Source: JAPUDQ01 sp964552765
GTDB taxonomy: Bacteria > Patescibacteriota > Saccharimonadia > Saccharimonadales > Saccharimonadaceae
DNA: 64,000 nucleotides
NCBI GenBank assembly: GCA_964552765.1
Contig: CAZKIA010000001.1
Coordinates: forward strand, 65,917 to 129,916
Direction: 5' to 3'
A program made the translations under genes and the position numbers. Position 1 is the first letter of the stretch. Each line of letters starts with the position of its first letter. Under the pieces are notes generated by a model that was not told where the DNA came from, did no database searches, and saw only the letters and a list, made by a program, of their open reading frames with translations. Positions 15,302-24,823 of the stretch are shown here, one piece after another.

Positions 15302-16762
15302 CTACTCAAGTTTTTGACGAATGAGCTTCTGCGCTAGTGCTGGGTTAGCCTGACCGTTTGATTTTTTCATAATCTGACCAACCAAAAAACCAATCGCCTT
15401 ATCATTTCCGCCCCGAATATCATCGAGTGCTTGTTGCGACGCTGGATCAGCCAGTACGTCGTCGACAATCGCCCCAATTGCCCCCTCGTCACTGACTTGA
15501 AGTAACTGATGTTGCTCAGCAATCACCCGGGGCGAGAGATTATCTTTTTGCATAAGGGCAAATATCTCTTTGGCAGCGGTAGAATTTACTTCATCTTTAT
15601 CAACCATCTCTGTTAATTCTGCGTAAAAATCGTCTGGGACAACCTGATAAACACTGCCAGGTAGTGCAGTTTCATCTGCCGATTCAGATACTGATGAGGC
15701 AAACCACAACGCCGTACGCCGAGCAGCACTCGTGTGGCCTGACTCTTTAAGCCGTGAAATAAGCTCAACAGTTGGTCGAGAGCTAAGCAGCGCTACAATA
15801 ACCGTATCGTCTAGCTTTAACTCACTAAGGAGTGTCCGATAATGATCAGGGAGGAGCGGCATTGTAGCCCTTGCCCGATCAACTCTCTCGGTAGAAATCC
15901 GAATTGGCGGCAAATCAGCATCAGGAAAGTATCGATAGTCGTGGGCGTTTTCTTTGCTACGCTGCGAGATCGTTTTTTGCTTGGCCTCATCCCAGCCACG
16001 TGTCTCTTGTGTAATGCTATTACCTCGCTCTAGCTCTTCAATCTGGCGCTGAATCTCATACTCGGCAGCTTTTTCTACGGAACGGAATGAGTTGAGGTTT
16101 TTCGTCTCAGTTCGCGTCCCCCATGTATCAGTCTTGCTTACCGAAACATTGATATCAAAACGCATATTGCCATGATAGAGATCGCCATCGGTTACATCTG
16201 CATAGGTCATGAGCATATAGAGCGCCTGTGCGTAGGCTTTTGCCTCGGCCGGACTATGCATATCGGCCTCGGACACAATCTCGATCAGTGGCGTACCAGC
16301 ACGGTTGTAATCAACCAGACTGTATTCTTTGCCCGCTGGGTGCGTTAATTTACCGGCATCTGCCTCAAGATGAGCATGATGAATCCGCACGGTTTTTGTC
16401 TCGCCATCAGGAAGTGTCATGTCAACCGACCCAGAGAGAATAATCGGCTCTGCAAGTTGCGTGATCTGATAGCCAAGTGGCAAGTCTGGATAAAAATAAT
16501 GTTTTCTCTCAAAACGGCTCAATGGCGCAATATCTGCTTTCAGCGCAAGCCCCGCCCTGATTGCGAGTGTGATTGCCTCTTCATTTAATACCGGCAATGT
16601 ACCTGGCAGACCAAAACATAGCGGACTAACGGTAGTGTTCGGCTCCTTACCTCGAGCATCATTATCAGCACCCGTAAATAACTTGGTGCGCGTCTTAAGT
16701 TGAACATGGCACTCGATCCCGATTGTCGCCGTATAAGCACTGCGGACGCTTTCAGATATCAT
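15302..16762 (-). CDS. gatB: Aspartyl/glutamyl-tRNA amidotransferase subunit B
   Basis: Kinase and tRNA-binding subunit of GatCAB, which amidates misacylated Glu-tRNA(Gln) or Asp-tRNA(Asn). The 486 residues begin with IGIECHVQLKTRTKLFTG, the conserved N-terminal signature. Further blocks are PDLPLGYQITQ, HLEADAGKL, YNRAGTPLIEIVSE, and the C-terminal YqeY-like domain ending GFLVGQIMKKSNGQANP. Its ATG overlaps the TGA of the upstream membrane gene (ATGA), so translation is probably coupled. Confidence 0.97.
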   Translation of the reverse strand: MISESVRSAYTATIGIECHVQLKTRTKLFTGADNDARGKEPNTTVSPLCFGLPGTLPVLNEEAITLAIRAGLALKADIAPLSRFERKHYFYPDLPLGYQITQLAEPIILSGSVDMTLPDGETKTVRIHHAHLEADAGKLTHPAGKEYSLVDYNRAGTPLIEIVSEADMHSPAEAKAYAQALYMLMTYADVTDGDLYHGNMRFDINVSVSKTDTWGTRTETKNLNSFRSVEKAAEYEIQRQIEELERGNSITQETRGWDEAKQKTISQRSKENAHDYRYFPDADLPPIRISTERVDRARATMPLLPDHYRTLLSELKLDDTVIVALLSSRPTVELISRLKESGHTSAARRTALWFASSVSESADETALPGSVYQVVPDDFYAELTEMVDKDEVNSTAAKEIFALMQKDNLSPRVIAEQHQLLQVSDEGAIGAIVDDVLADPASQQALDDIRGGNDKAIGFLVGQIMKKSNGQANPALAQKLIRQKLE

Positions 16763-17175
16763 AGCGCCCCCAAGTCGCGTAGACCGCGCTTAAAACTACT
16801 AAGGGCTTGTTTGGTTAAGCGCGGCGAAATCTTCACCGAATCTTCGTGGGCAATACGATTACGAAGTTTGTGAGCGGCCCAAATCATATCACGACGGCTA
16901 AAGACACGTGCCGCGCTCACCATTCGCTCTCCCATTGTTTGTCCTTTGTAGCCAGATTCACGGAGGGCGCGATCGAGTAATTTATCGGCCTGGAGAATTG
17001 CGAATTGCTGTGTCGAGGGGTCTGCCGTGACAGAACTTTCGATTCTCAACCATTCTTGACGATAGACATCCTTGTCGATCCCCGTGCGCCCACGACGACC
17101 AAGACTAATCACTATCAACAGTGCCACTCCTACGACGATCAGCCCGACAAACATTACAATGATGAGATTATCCAT
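16759..17175 (-). CDS. Membrane-anchored HEPN-like protein inside the gat operon
   Basis: 138 residues. One membrane helix (about 4-25) is followed by a helical cytoplasmic domain. Near the C-terminus LRNRIAHED matches the R-x(4-6)-H pattern of HEPN domains, a helical fold found in many RNases and toxins; this is pattern-level evidence only. The gene overlaps gatA by 8 nt upstream and gatB by 4 nt downstream, so it is translated with the amidotransferase subunits. Its role is unknown; a link to tRNA metabolism is suggested only by context. Confidence 0.65.
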   Translation of the reverse strand: MDNLIIVMFVGLIVVGVALLIVISLGRRGRTGIDKDVYRQEWLRIESSVTADPSTQQFAILQADKLLDRALRESGYKGQTMGERMVSAARVFSRRDMIWAAHKLRNRIAHEDSVKISPRLTKQALSSFKRGLRDLGAL

Positions 17176-18562
17176 TGTGTTCCTCCCATAACTTCGCAGC
17201 CTGAAGTACTATCTGGTCGTGCTTCATTGGTGCAATAATCTGCAGTCCGACGGGCAAACCAGCCGATGTCTTGCCCGCTGGTACACTAATAGCTGGTAGG
17301 CCAGCTAGACTAGCCGGAACGGTCATGATATCAGTGAGGTACATCTGCAGAGGATCCTGAGTATTTTCACCAAGGCGAAATGCCGGCGTTGGTGCGACGG
17401 GACTTATCAATACATCGTACTGTTTAAATGCCGCATCAAATTCTTTAATAATTTTTGTACGAACTGTCTGAGCCTTTTTGTAATAGGCATCATAATACCC
17501 GCTACTCAGTACGTAGTTACCAATAAGAATGCGTCGTTTATTTTCGTCCATAAAGCCTTGGGTGCGGGTGTTTGTAATGACCTCAGCGATAGAACCACCC
17601 GATTCTGATAGTCCATACTTGATACCATCAAATCGCGCGAGATTTGAAGTTAGTTCAGCCGGTACTACGATGTAATAAACGGCTAGTGCATAGTTTTGCA
17701 ATGGCATAGACACGAACTCTACCGTATGGCCGGCTGATTGCAGTGATGTGATGGCATGTTCAACGACATGGGTCACTTCAGGATCCACGGCATCAGTCAT
17801 AGACTGCTCAATAACACCAATACGGAGTGGAGACGGCGAAGACGCGATCAACGACTCGATATCGATCGTCGTACTGTCATGTGGATCAATACCATTCATG
17901 CAATCTAGCACTAAGCGTGCATCGTCGACACATGTAGTGATAGGGCCAACAACATCTGTGCTACTAGCCATCGCAACCACACCATAGCGGCTCACCGACC
18001 CATACGTTGGCTTGAGGCCAACAACACCGTTATAGCTCGCTGGCTGGCGTATCGATCCGCCAGTGTCCGACCCCAATGCAAACGGAACGATGCCTGCGGC
18101 GACAGCAACAGCAGATCCGCCAGAACTCCCTCCGGCAACACGCTCGGCATCGGCGATATTTTTCGTTGGCCCAAAAAAAGAATTTTCAGTGCTGCCGCCG
18201 TGAGCAAAAGCATCAAGATTTGTTTTGCCAATACAAATAGCACCTTCAGCCTCCAGGCGTTCAATAACTGTTGCTTGATAGGGCGCGGTAAAGTTTTCAA
18301 GCATATGCGCACTGGCTGTCGTTCGGCTATCAAATGTCAAAATGTTATCTTTCGCTAAGAATGGCACCCCCATCAAACGACCATGAACTTCACCAGCCTC
18401 ACGCGCACGATCAAGCTCATCTGCCCGAGCCAATGCGCGCGATTCAATAACGGATAAGACCGAGCTGTAACTATCATTTTTGGCGCGATCAATTGCCGCC
18501 TGAACGATCGATCGTATTGTCGCGCCTTCATGAAGCTGTTTTTTTATATCATCTATTGTCAT
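17168..18562 (-). CDS. gatA: Aspartyl/glutamyl-tRNA amidotransferase subunit A
   Basis: Amidase-signature glutaminase subunit, 464 residues. The catalytic Lys is in GVPFLAKDNIL, and the amidase signature GGSSGGSAVAVAAG...SDTGGSIRQPAS contains the cis-Ser and nucleophilic Ser. GLKPTYGSVSRYGV follows as expected. It supplies ammonia to GatB. It overlaps gatC by 4 nt and the HEPN-like gene by 8 nt. Confidence 0.97.
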   Translation of the reverse strand: MTIDDIKKQLHEGATIRSIVQAAIDRAKNDSYSSVLSVIESRALARADELDRAREAGEVHGRLMGVPFLAKDNILTFDSRTTASAHMLENFTAPYQATVIERLEAEGAICIGKTNLDAFAHGGSTENSFFGPTKNIADAERVAGGSSGGSAVAVAAGIVPFALGSDTGGSIRQPASYNGVVGLKPTYGSVSRYGVVAMASSTDVVGPITTCVDDARLVLDCMNGIDPHDSTTIDIESLIASSPSPLRIGVIEQSMTDAVDPEVTHVVEHAITSLQSAGHTVEFVSMPLQNYALAVYYIVVPAELTSNLARFDGIKYGLSESGGSIAEVITNTRTQGFMDENKRRILIGNYVLSSGYYDAYYKKAQTVRTKIIKEFDAAFKQYDVLISPVAPTPAFRLGENTQDPLQMYLTDIMTVPASLAGLPAISVPAGKTSAGLPVGLQIIAPMKHDQIVLQAAKLWEEHNG

Positions 18563-18849
18563 AGTACTTTTTTGACCTTTACCTGACCGTCCAGTGTATC
18601 GGGCGCATTTTTTAGCAGCTCTTCACGACCGATAGATTGCGTTTCAACGACATCGTCACGTGTCACGTTCTCAAGACCTGTCACCTGGTAGGTCGGTTCT
18701 TCGCCTGTCGTATCAACTTCATTAAGCTGCTCGACATACCCAATAATCTCTTGTAGTTGTACACGGAGAGCATCAGCCTCGCTATCACTTATAGAGAGAG
18801 CTGATAGTGAGGCTAATCTTTTGACATCATCAATAGTTATTGCGGACAT
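18559..18849 (-). CDS. gatC: Aspartyl/glutamyl-tRNA amidotransferase subunit C
   Basis: 96 residues that wrap around GatA and stabilise the complex. The pattern IDDVKRLASLSALSISDSEA and LQEIIGYVEQLNEVDTTGEEPTYQV matches GatC. An upstream TTG at 18870 is in frame, but the ATG at 18849 fits the family N-terminus and is preceded by TATAAT ending 9 nt upstream, so this is probably a near-leaderless start for the whole gat operon. Confidence 0.93.
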   Translation of the reverse strand: MSAITIDDVKRLASLSALSISDSEADALRVQLQEIIGYVEQLNEVDTTGEEPTYQVTGLENVTRDDVVETQSIGREELLKNAPDTLDGQVKVKKVL

Positions 18850-18886
18850 ATTATATCTATTATATACCAATCAAATGCTGGGACGG

Positions 18887-19957
18887 CTAATACAGCGAGG
18901 AATCGTCAGTTTGCGTATTGTAACTAGGCTTGTTCAGGTAATCATTGTAGAGAGATGAGTAGCCAGCACTTAGCTTAAAACATTTCTCGCCAATTCCATG
19001 CGTCGTAAATGATGCATAGGTTGAATAATCATCATTTGTATATGATGAGCGGCTTGTCGAGTAGCCATAAGCTTTCTGGGTATCAGTCTTAAATGTAGCA
19101 CAGAGTTGATAGCGAGATGAGCCTTGTTTTTTGTAGTCATAGTGAGCGAGTCGCTTCTTCGTCTCTGTCTTAAGGCCGTCAAGTGCGCTTAAATCGGATG
19201 GTAATGACCGTTTGTCGCCATAGTATGATGTGATCTCTGTTTGAATGTCCGATAGATCAGCCGCCGCTTTCTCATCGTGCGCACTGCCTTGAACATTTGA
19301 CACTGACATAGCGAGCAATCCAATCGTAACAGCAACACCAAAACCGGTCAGGAGAAGTGAAAATGTTTTGCGTGATAAACCTTGGTGCCGACCATATGCC
19401 CAAAATAATCCCACATTGACAAGTGCTGCTAACACCCCAGGGAGGATCGTTCGTACAGCGGTATCGCCTGCTTGATCATCGATTCCAACAATGATACGAA
19501 TTAATGCATAGACAACGCTAAAGAGTGTGCCTGCAATTGCCAATACGACATTGAACAAAAAGAATCCAACAAATAACTTGTGAATAAGCCGCTCTTTTGT
19601 CGCAGGATGACGCTCAATCTCGGCTCGTGTTCGTAGATAAAACACTACTGCAAGTGGCAACCATATAATCATCGAGGCCGCTACCCATAATGAGAACTCA
19701 CCAACAAATCGAACCGCCAGAGGGTTTTCGATGCCTTTCATGTAGTTGATAAGTGCATAGATCGCGTAATTAATAACGCCTACTGTCACGAGAAGACCAA
19801 CAACAGATAGCGCTAGCTCGAGACCGTACCAACTCATCCCGCGACTAAGTTTACCCATCATTGTCTGAAGTGATAACGGCGATTTCGCCGCAGGTTGTGC
19901 CGCAGCAGATACTGCTGCCGTACTTTGCTGCTCATTGACATTGTCTGGTTGCATCAT
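18887..19957 (-). CDS. Polytopic membrane protein with pilin-like C-terminal ectodomain
   Basis: 356 residues. The first 40 are polar and Ala/Gln rich, followed by about six membrane helices between residues 40 and 225. The soluble C-terminal part (about 230-356) begins DLSDIQTEITSYYGDKRSLPSDLSAL, a pattern close to the conserved region of type IV pilins and GspG pseudopilins, which place a helix before YY...G.yP..L. It ends in a Tyr/Ser-rich segment. The N-terminal layout resembles DUF5671-type membrane proteins. A related ectodomain is found at 40302-41633. Function unknown; ribosome-binding site GAGGAAA supports the start. Confidence 0.65.
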   Translation of the reverse strand: MMQPDNVNEQQSTAAVSAAAQPAAKSPLSLQTMMGKLSRGMSWYGLELALSVVGLLVTVGVINYAIYALINYMKGIENPLAVRFVGEFSLWVAASMIIWLPLAVVFYLRTRAEIERHPATKERLIHKLFVGFFLFNVVLAIAGTLFSVVYALIRIIVGIDDQAGDTAVRTILPGVLAALVNVGLFWAYGRHQGLSRKTFSLLLTGFGVAVTIGLLAMSVSNVQGSAHDEKAAADLSDIQTEITSYYGDKRSLPSDLSALDGLKTETKKRLAHYDYKKQGSSRYQLCATFKTDTQKAYGYSTSRSSYTNDDYSTYASFTTHGIGEKCFKLSAGYSSLYNDYLNKPSYNTQTDDSSLY

Positions 19958-20021
19958 GATTTCCTCGTTTAATAGTAACGCTTGTTAAACACTATTATTG
20001 TATCATCTTGTACGGACAAAA

Positions 20022-21992
20022 TCAGAGAGATGATTTGATCTCTTCGATGAGGTCGCGTAATTCGGCTGCCTTTTCAAACTCTAGATTAGCAGCCGCCAAT
20101 TCCATCTGAGATGACAACTCTCGAATAAGATGTGGGTATTCGTCTTTGGGTATCTTTTTAAGATTAATAGCATCCTTTTTAGGATCATCCTTTTGCGGGA
20201 TGATAGATCGCAATCCCTCATCGATAGCCTTGTTGACACTCCGAGGCGTAATACTATGTTCAGTGTTATATGCCTCCTGGATACTGCGACGTCGGTTTGT
20301 CTCGTCAATCGCTCGCTGCATTGAGTCGGTAATTTTGTCGGCATACATAATGACATTGCCGTGTTCATGCCGAGCAGCCCGTCCAATCGTTTGGATCAGT
20401 GCCTGGCTGGATCGTAAAAACCCTTCTTTATCAGCATCCATAATTGCCACAAGGCTCACCTCAGGTAAATCAAGACCCTCACGTAAAAGGTTGATACCAA
20501 CAAGAACATCGTAAACTCCAAGGCGCAGATCCCGCAGGATATCACCTCGCTCAAGCGTATCAACTTCACTATGAATATAGGCTGTTTTAATGCCGAGTTC
20601 GATGAGATAACTCGATAAATCTTCAGCCATTCGTTTGGTGAGTGTCGTGACCAAGACACGTTCGCGATTTTCAATCCGTCTACGTATCTCATCAAGAAGA
20701 TTGTCGATCTGACCCTCACTCGGGCGGATATCAATAAGAGGATCAAGCAGACCGGTTGGACGAATCACCTGCTGAATCGGCTCAGGCGTTCGTGCCAACT
20801 CATATGGCCCAGGCGTGGCTGAGACGAAGATAACATCCCCCATATGCTTCTCGAACTCAGTAAATGTCAAAGGTCGATTATCAAGCGCACTTGGTAATCG
20901 AAAACCGTGTTCGACAAGCACTTCTTTTCGAGCACGATCGCCGTTATACATCCCTCTTACCTGCGGGATGGTCATATGGCTCTCATCGATGAGTAGCAAG
21001 TAATCATCGGGGAAATAGTCCATGAGCGTTGCAGGCTGTTCACCTGGTTCACGATTGGTAAGGTATCGGCTGTAGTTTTCAATGCCCTTGACAAAGCCTG
21101 TCTCTTCTAGCATTTCTAGGTCATATTTTGTACGTTGCTGCAACCGTTGCGCCTCAAGCAATTTATTGGTTTTTTCAAACCACGCCAGTCGTTCCTCGAG
21201 TTCAGATTTTATTTGGACAACGGCTTTTTCGATTTTATTTTTGGGAGTGACGTAGTGTGATCCTGGAAATATCTTTATCTCTTCTGGCTCAGCGATGACT
21301 TCACCTGTTAACGGATTAATTTTGGTGAGACGCTCTATTTCATCACCAAAAAATTCTATCCGATAGGCTTCCTCGCCGCCACTCGGTATGACGTCGACCG
21401 TATCGCCGCGTACTCGAAATGTGCTGCGATGAAAATCAATATCGTTACGCTGATATTGAATATCATTGAGATGACGTAGTAGCTTATCACGTTTTCGCAT
21501 CTCACCGCGCTTGACGTGAAGTGCCATATCACCATAATCCTCTACTGACCCAATGCCGTAGATACAGCTAACACTCGCCACAATAATCACATCACGCCGA
21601 CTCAAAAGAGCGGCTGTGGCGGCATGTCGCAGACGGTCAATCTCTTCATTGATCTTACTGTCTTTTTCAATATACGTATCACTGCTGGCAATGTATGCCT
21701 CGGGCTGATAGTAGTCAAAATAACTCACAAAATAATGAACATCGTTATCGGGAAAAAAAGCCTTAAACTCTGAGAATAACTGTGCTGCTAGTGTTTTATT
21801 GTGTGCAAGCACCAATGTCGGCACGCCACGGTTTTGAATAATATTGGCCATCGTAAAAGTTTTACCTGATCCCGTTACACCGAGCAAGGTTTGCTCGCGT
21901 TGGCCATTATCAAACCCTTTGATCAATTGCTCGATTGCCATCGGCTGATCACCCGTTGGCTGATAGTTACTTTGCAATCGAAATGATGTCAT
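20022..21992 (-). CDS. uvrB: Excinuclease ABC subunit B
   Basis: Damage-verifying helicase-like subunit of nucleotide excision repair, 656 residues, full length. Walker A LLGVTGSGKTFTMANI near residue 40, beta-hairpin region YYQPEAYIASSDTYIEKDS, helicase motifs DESHMTIPQVRGMYNGDRARK and QTIGRAARHEHG, and a C-terminal UVR motif (ELSSQMELAAANLEFEKAAELRD) that binds UvrC. TATAAT ends 6 nt before the ATG. Confidence 0.98.
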   Translation of the reverse strand: MTSFRLQSNYQPTGDQPMAIEQLIKGFDNGQREQTLLGVTGSGKTFTMANIIQNRGVPTLVLAHNKTLAAQLFSEFKAFFPDNDVHYFVSYFDYYQPEAYIASSDTYIEKDSKINEEIDRLRHAATAALLSRRDVIIVASVSCIYGIGSVEDYGDMALHVKRGEMRKRDKLLRHLNDIQYQRNDIDFHRSTFRVRGDTVDVIPSGGEEAYRIEFFGDEIERLTKINPLTGEVIAEPEEIKIFPGSHYVTPKNKIEKAVVQIKSELEERLAWFEKTNKLLEAQRLQQRTKYDLEMLEETGFVKGIENYSRYLTNREPGEQPATLMDYFPDDYLLLIDESHMTIPQVRGMYNGDRARKEVLVEHGFRLPSALDNRPLTFTEFEKHMGDVIFVSATPGPYELARTPEPIQQVIRPTGLLDPLIDIRPSEGQIDNLLDEIRRRIENRERVLVTTLTKRMAEDLSSYLIELGIKTAYIHSEVDTLERGDILRDLRLGVYDVLVGINLLREGLDLPEVSLVAIMDADKEGFLRSSQALIQTIGRAARHEHGNVIMYADKITDSMQRAIDETNRRRSIQEAYNTEHSITPRSVNKAIDEGLRSIIPQKDDPKKDAINLKKIPKDEYPHLIRELSSQMELAAANLEFEKAAELRDLIEEIKSSL

Positions 21993-21998
21993 CTTTTT

Positions 21999-22004
21999 AT
22001 TATA
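21999..22004 (-). promoter_or_regulatory. -10 box of leaderless uvrB
   Basis: TATAAT on the minus strand with a 6-nt spacer (AAAAAG) before the ATG at 21992. The divergent LOG gene has its own -10 box 25 nt further on. Confidence 0.7.
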
Positions 22005-22028
22005 CGATAATTACAGCGTAAAATACGG

Positions 22029-22034
22029 TATACT
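22029..22034 (+). promoter_or_regulatory. -10 box of leaderless LOG-family gene
   Basis: TATACT ends 8 nt before the ATG at 22043; no Shine-Dalgarno sequence in the gap. Confidence 0.65.
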
Positions 22035-22042
22035 ATCAAGAT

Positions 22043-22726
22043 ATGGCGCATACACATAAACACGAAAAAAGGGTCTGGCTCCCCGACGCACATCTCGTCA
22101 AAGCCATTGAAAAATCAACCGAAAGCTTACGCAGCAGCGATCAAGAGTTTGAGAAAGCCTTTAGGATTCTCAAAAAATACCCGATGCGCGTCAATATATT
22201 TGGCTCAGCTCGCGTTCGTCCTAGTGATCCACACTACAAACACGCCCGTAGCCTGGCCCGAGCGTTGGCACTGCAAGGCTACACAATTGTGAGTGGCGGG
22301 AGTGGCGGTATCATGGAAGCGGCCAATCGTGGTGCATTTGAAGCAGGCGGGACATCAGTCGGATTTAACATTATCTTGCCACATGAACAAGCCCCAAATC
22401 CCTACACCACTGATAGCATGTCATTCCACTACTTCTTTACTCGTAAGGTTATGATGACATTTTATATGCATGCCTATGTTTACTACCCAGGCGGTTTTGG
22501 TACACTTGACGAACTCTTTGAGATTATCACACTGATCCAAACCAAAAAGATTCCTGCCGTACCGATCATTCTTGTCGGCAACGAATATTGGAAAAAAATG
22601 GATCAGTTTGTACATCATGAGATGCTCAATAGTGGATATATATCATCTGGCGATGAAAAGCTTTACACTATCACTGATGATATTGATACAATTTGCAGTC
22701 TCATCACTATCGATTATCAGACGTAA
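22043..22726 (+). CDS. LOG-family nucleoside-monophosphate phosphoribohydrolase-like protein
   Basis: 227 residues of the Rossmann-like LOG (LONELY GUY, TIGR00730) family. FGSARVRPSDPHY, SGGSGGIMEAANRGAFEAGG and PGGFGTLDELFE form the nucleotide-binding and catalytic motifs (the last matches PGGxGTxxE). Family members remove ribose 5-phosphate from cytokinin or other nucleotides and act as nucleotide hydrolases in bacteria. The 3' end overlaps the convergent gene by 20 nt. Confidence 0.9.
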   Translation: MAHTHKHEKRVWLPDAHLVKAIEKSTESLRSSDQEFEKAFRILKKYPMRVNIFGSARVRPSDPHYKHARSLARALALQGYTIVSGGSGGIMEAANRGAFEAGGTSVGFNIILPHEQAPNPYTTDSMSFHYFFTRKVMMTFYMHAYVYYPGGFGTLDELFEIITLIQTKKIPAVPIILVGNEYWKKMDQFVHHEMLNSGYISSGDEKLYTITDDIDTICSLITIDYQT

Positions 22727-23909
22727 TGCGAAGCAGCGCCAGGTTTCGAACATGAGGTATCGCCAGGTACCGAGACAATAATTCACTCTCTAAATTGCGG
22801 CGCATATATTTTAAAGAGCGGGTGTCAAAAGGCGCCTCATATGAGGCATCAATACTGACGTCAACGAGGTTATAGCTTACGGGTTGTTGGCCTGGTTTTG
22901 CGACCCACTCTGAGCCATCCCAAACACCAAGGCTCTCGGCAAATTGTGCGACGCCATCATTTACCTTCTGACTTCGCCAATCAGCCCCATCCATGTGTTC
23001 AACATTACTATCGGGATCGTCAACGCTACCAAAAAACCGATGCAAACTACGCCAATGCACTCGCCGACCCGCCAACTGAACATGACCAACATCATCATTA
23101 GCAATAGCACTAGCGATGCGCGCACCAAATGCCGTATCGACCTGGTGATACTTCATAAGGCTACTCATTGATATAATCTCATGAATCGAGTGAAGAATAA
23201 GGCTGACTGTCCTTAGAGTATACCCACGGATAACTTTTTCTCGAGTTGGTGCAATCATGATCGCCCCCATCTCCTTGCTATGTAGCACAAAGTGATGACG
23301 CCGTGATGAAGGCGCAAGAATATCGCAATAGGCAGGATTATCAAGATAGCTAATCTCAAAAGGCCGTTGCTCAAAATCTTGTGGTGTCAATCCACGGTAC
23401 TGTTCGATCATCTCACGATTCCAGGCGTCGTCTTCGACGTAGCGTGCAGCGACCATAAGCTGAGACGAAGGCTCATGTTTGAGCATACTCGCAAGCGAAC
23501 GATACCGAAGTGCTTGTTGCAAGTGACGTGGCGGGTTTTTTTGAAGAAGCTTCTTGGCAACACTTGATTTCAACGACCAACAGATCGTTCCTCTGACATG
23601 AGCTTGCATATGGGTGACAATGTGCGGTGTCATCTCACTCACTGCATTAGGAAATTGCCCTCCCAGTAACCGTGCAAGTCGCTCATTGTCTTCGTGAGCA
23701 CGTGAACGTAGCACTACATAGAGTTCATACGGCGTTGTGTCACGAGGATCAAGGCCATATAGCCGATGAACTCGTGCCGACGCCTCATAAATATCCCCAA
23801 TAAGTCTCGTATCGATCGACTCTCGATCAATATTTGATTCAAGCTTGCTAATCATCCGTCCGAGACGGTCGGGATCTTCACCCATTAGCTCTGCAAGTAC
23901 ACGCGACAT
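22707..23909 (-). CDS. Hypothetical protein (400 aa)
   Basis: Not recognised. A soluble, helix-rich protein without membrane segments or low complexity. It opens with SRVLAELMGEDPDRLGRMISKLE and contains several His/Arg-rich patches such as SSRRHHFVLHSKEMG. It lies one base downstream of the aldolase gene on the same strand, with a GAGG ribosome-binding site in the aldolase end, so it is probably the last gene of the sugar-phosphate transcript. Even codon use and its length support a real gene. Confidence 0.75.
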   Translation of the reverse strand: MSRVLAELMGEDPDRLGRMISKLESNIDRESIDTRLIGDIYEASARVHRLYGLDPRDTTPYELYVVLRSRAHEDNERLARLLGGQFPNAVSEMTPHIVTHMQAHVRGTICWSLKSSVAKKLLQKNPPRHLQQALRYRSLASMLKHEPSSQLMVAARYVEDDAWNREMIEQYRGLTPQDFEQRPFEISYLDNPAYCDILAPSSRRHHFVLHSKEMGAIMIAPTREKVIRGYTLRTVSLILHSIHEIISMSSLMKYHQVDTAFGARIASAIANDDVGHVQLAGRRVHWRSLHRFFGSVDDPDSNVEHMDGADWRSQKVNDGVAQFAESLGVWDGSEWVAKPGQQPVSYNLVDVSIDASYEAPFDTRSLKYMRRNLESELLSRYLAIPHVRNLALLRITSDNR

Positions 23910-23910
23910 G

Positions 23911-24822
23911 CTACCTCACGGCTTTATTGGCCGAGCCAAAGGCTTCTATCTTCTCTTCAACAACACGCTGTACGGCATCATAGACTGTTGGCATAAGTTT
24001 AACGATTGCGTATTCTTTAGGATTATCTTTCAGCACTTTCTCAAGGGTCGTACGGAAAACATAGCGCATATCACTATTGATATTAATCTTGCTTACCCCA
24101 ATGCGTGCTGCTTCCTCAAAATAATGTACAGGGGTACCGCTACCGCCATGCAGACTGATCTGGCAATGGATAGCATCACGAATTTCCTGTAGAAGCTGCA
24201 GGTCGAGCTGTTTAGGCACTGGGTACTTCCCATGTAAATTACCGACAGCTGCTGCGTAGGTATCGATACCTGTTGCCTCGACAAACCCACGAGCCCCTTC
24301 GGGAGTACTAAATGTTTTCTTGATCTCATCATAGTCGATGTTCTCATCGTGAACATTTGAGCTACCGCCAAAATAATGCGGCTCCGACTCAACAAGTGCA
24401 CCGGTGAACTTAGCGTATTCAACCACTTCACGAGTCTTGGCGATAATCTCCTCATCGCTTGCATCGTGGTTCGCCTGAGAAATATCGATATGAATAAATT
24501 CAAAGCCAACATCGATAGCACGTTTACATGCCTCAACGGTCGGACTATGATCGAGGTTGAGATACATCTCAACCCCATATTGTTTGCGGTAATTATCAAC
24601 CATGTCACGGACGTTTTCTAGGCCCAGTGCCGTCACTTCACCATCGCTTACCTCGACCAACACAGGTGAATTCTTGGCCTGTGCAGCTCGAGCTACGGCG
24701 ATCAATGTCTCTTGATTGTCGATATTGAAGGCACCGACAGCAAAGTGTTGCTGGCGGCTGCGCTGCATCAAATGTCGAGCATGTAGGCAGTTATCTCGGA
24801 TGTCGTGTATTGTGAGGCCCAT
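23911..24822 (-). CDS. fba: Class II fructose-bisphosphate aldolase
   Basis: Zinc-dependent cleavage of fructose 1,6-bisphosphate to DHAP and glyceraldehyde 3-phosphate. 303 residues with FAVGAFNIDNQETL, the zinc-site YLNLDHSPT, ESEPHYFGG, GNLHGKYP (zinc His) and SLHGGSGTP. Tagatose-bisphosphate aldolase is an alternative of the same fold. The ATG begins one base after the kinase stop codon, so translation is coupled. Confidence 0.92.
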   Translation of the reverse strand: MGLTIHDIRDNCLHARHLMQRSRQQHFAVGAFNIDNQETLIAVARAAQAKNSPVLVEVSDGEVTALGLENVRDMVDNYRKQYGVEMYLNLDHSPTVEACKRAIDVGFEFIHIDISQANHDASDEEIIAKTREVVEYAKFTGALVESEPHYFGGSSNVHDENIDYDEIKKTFSTPEGARGFVEATGIDTYAAAVGNLHGKYPVPKQLDLQLLQEIRDAIHCQISLHGGSGTPVHYFEEAARIGVSKININSDMRYVFRTTLEKVLKDNPKEYAIVKLMPTVYDAVQRVVEEKIEAFGSANKAVR

Positions 24823-24823
24823 A

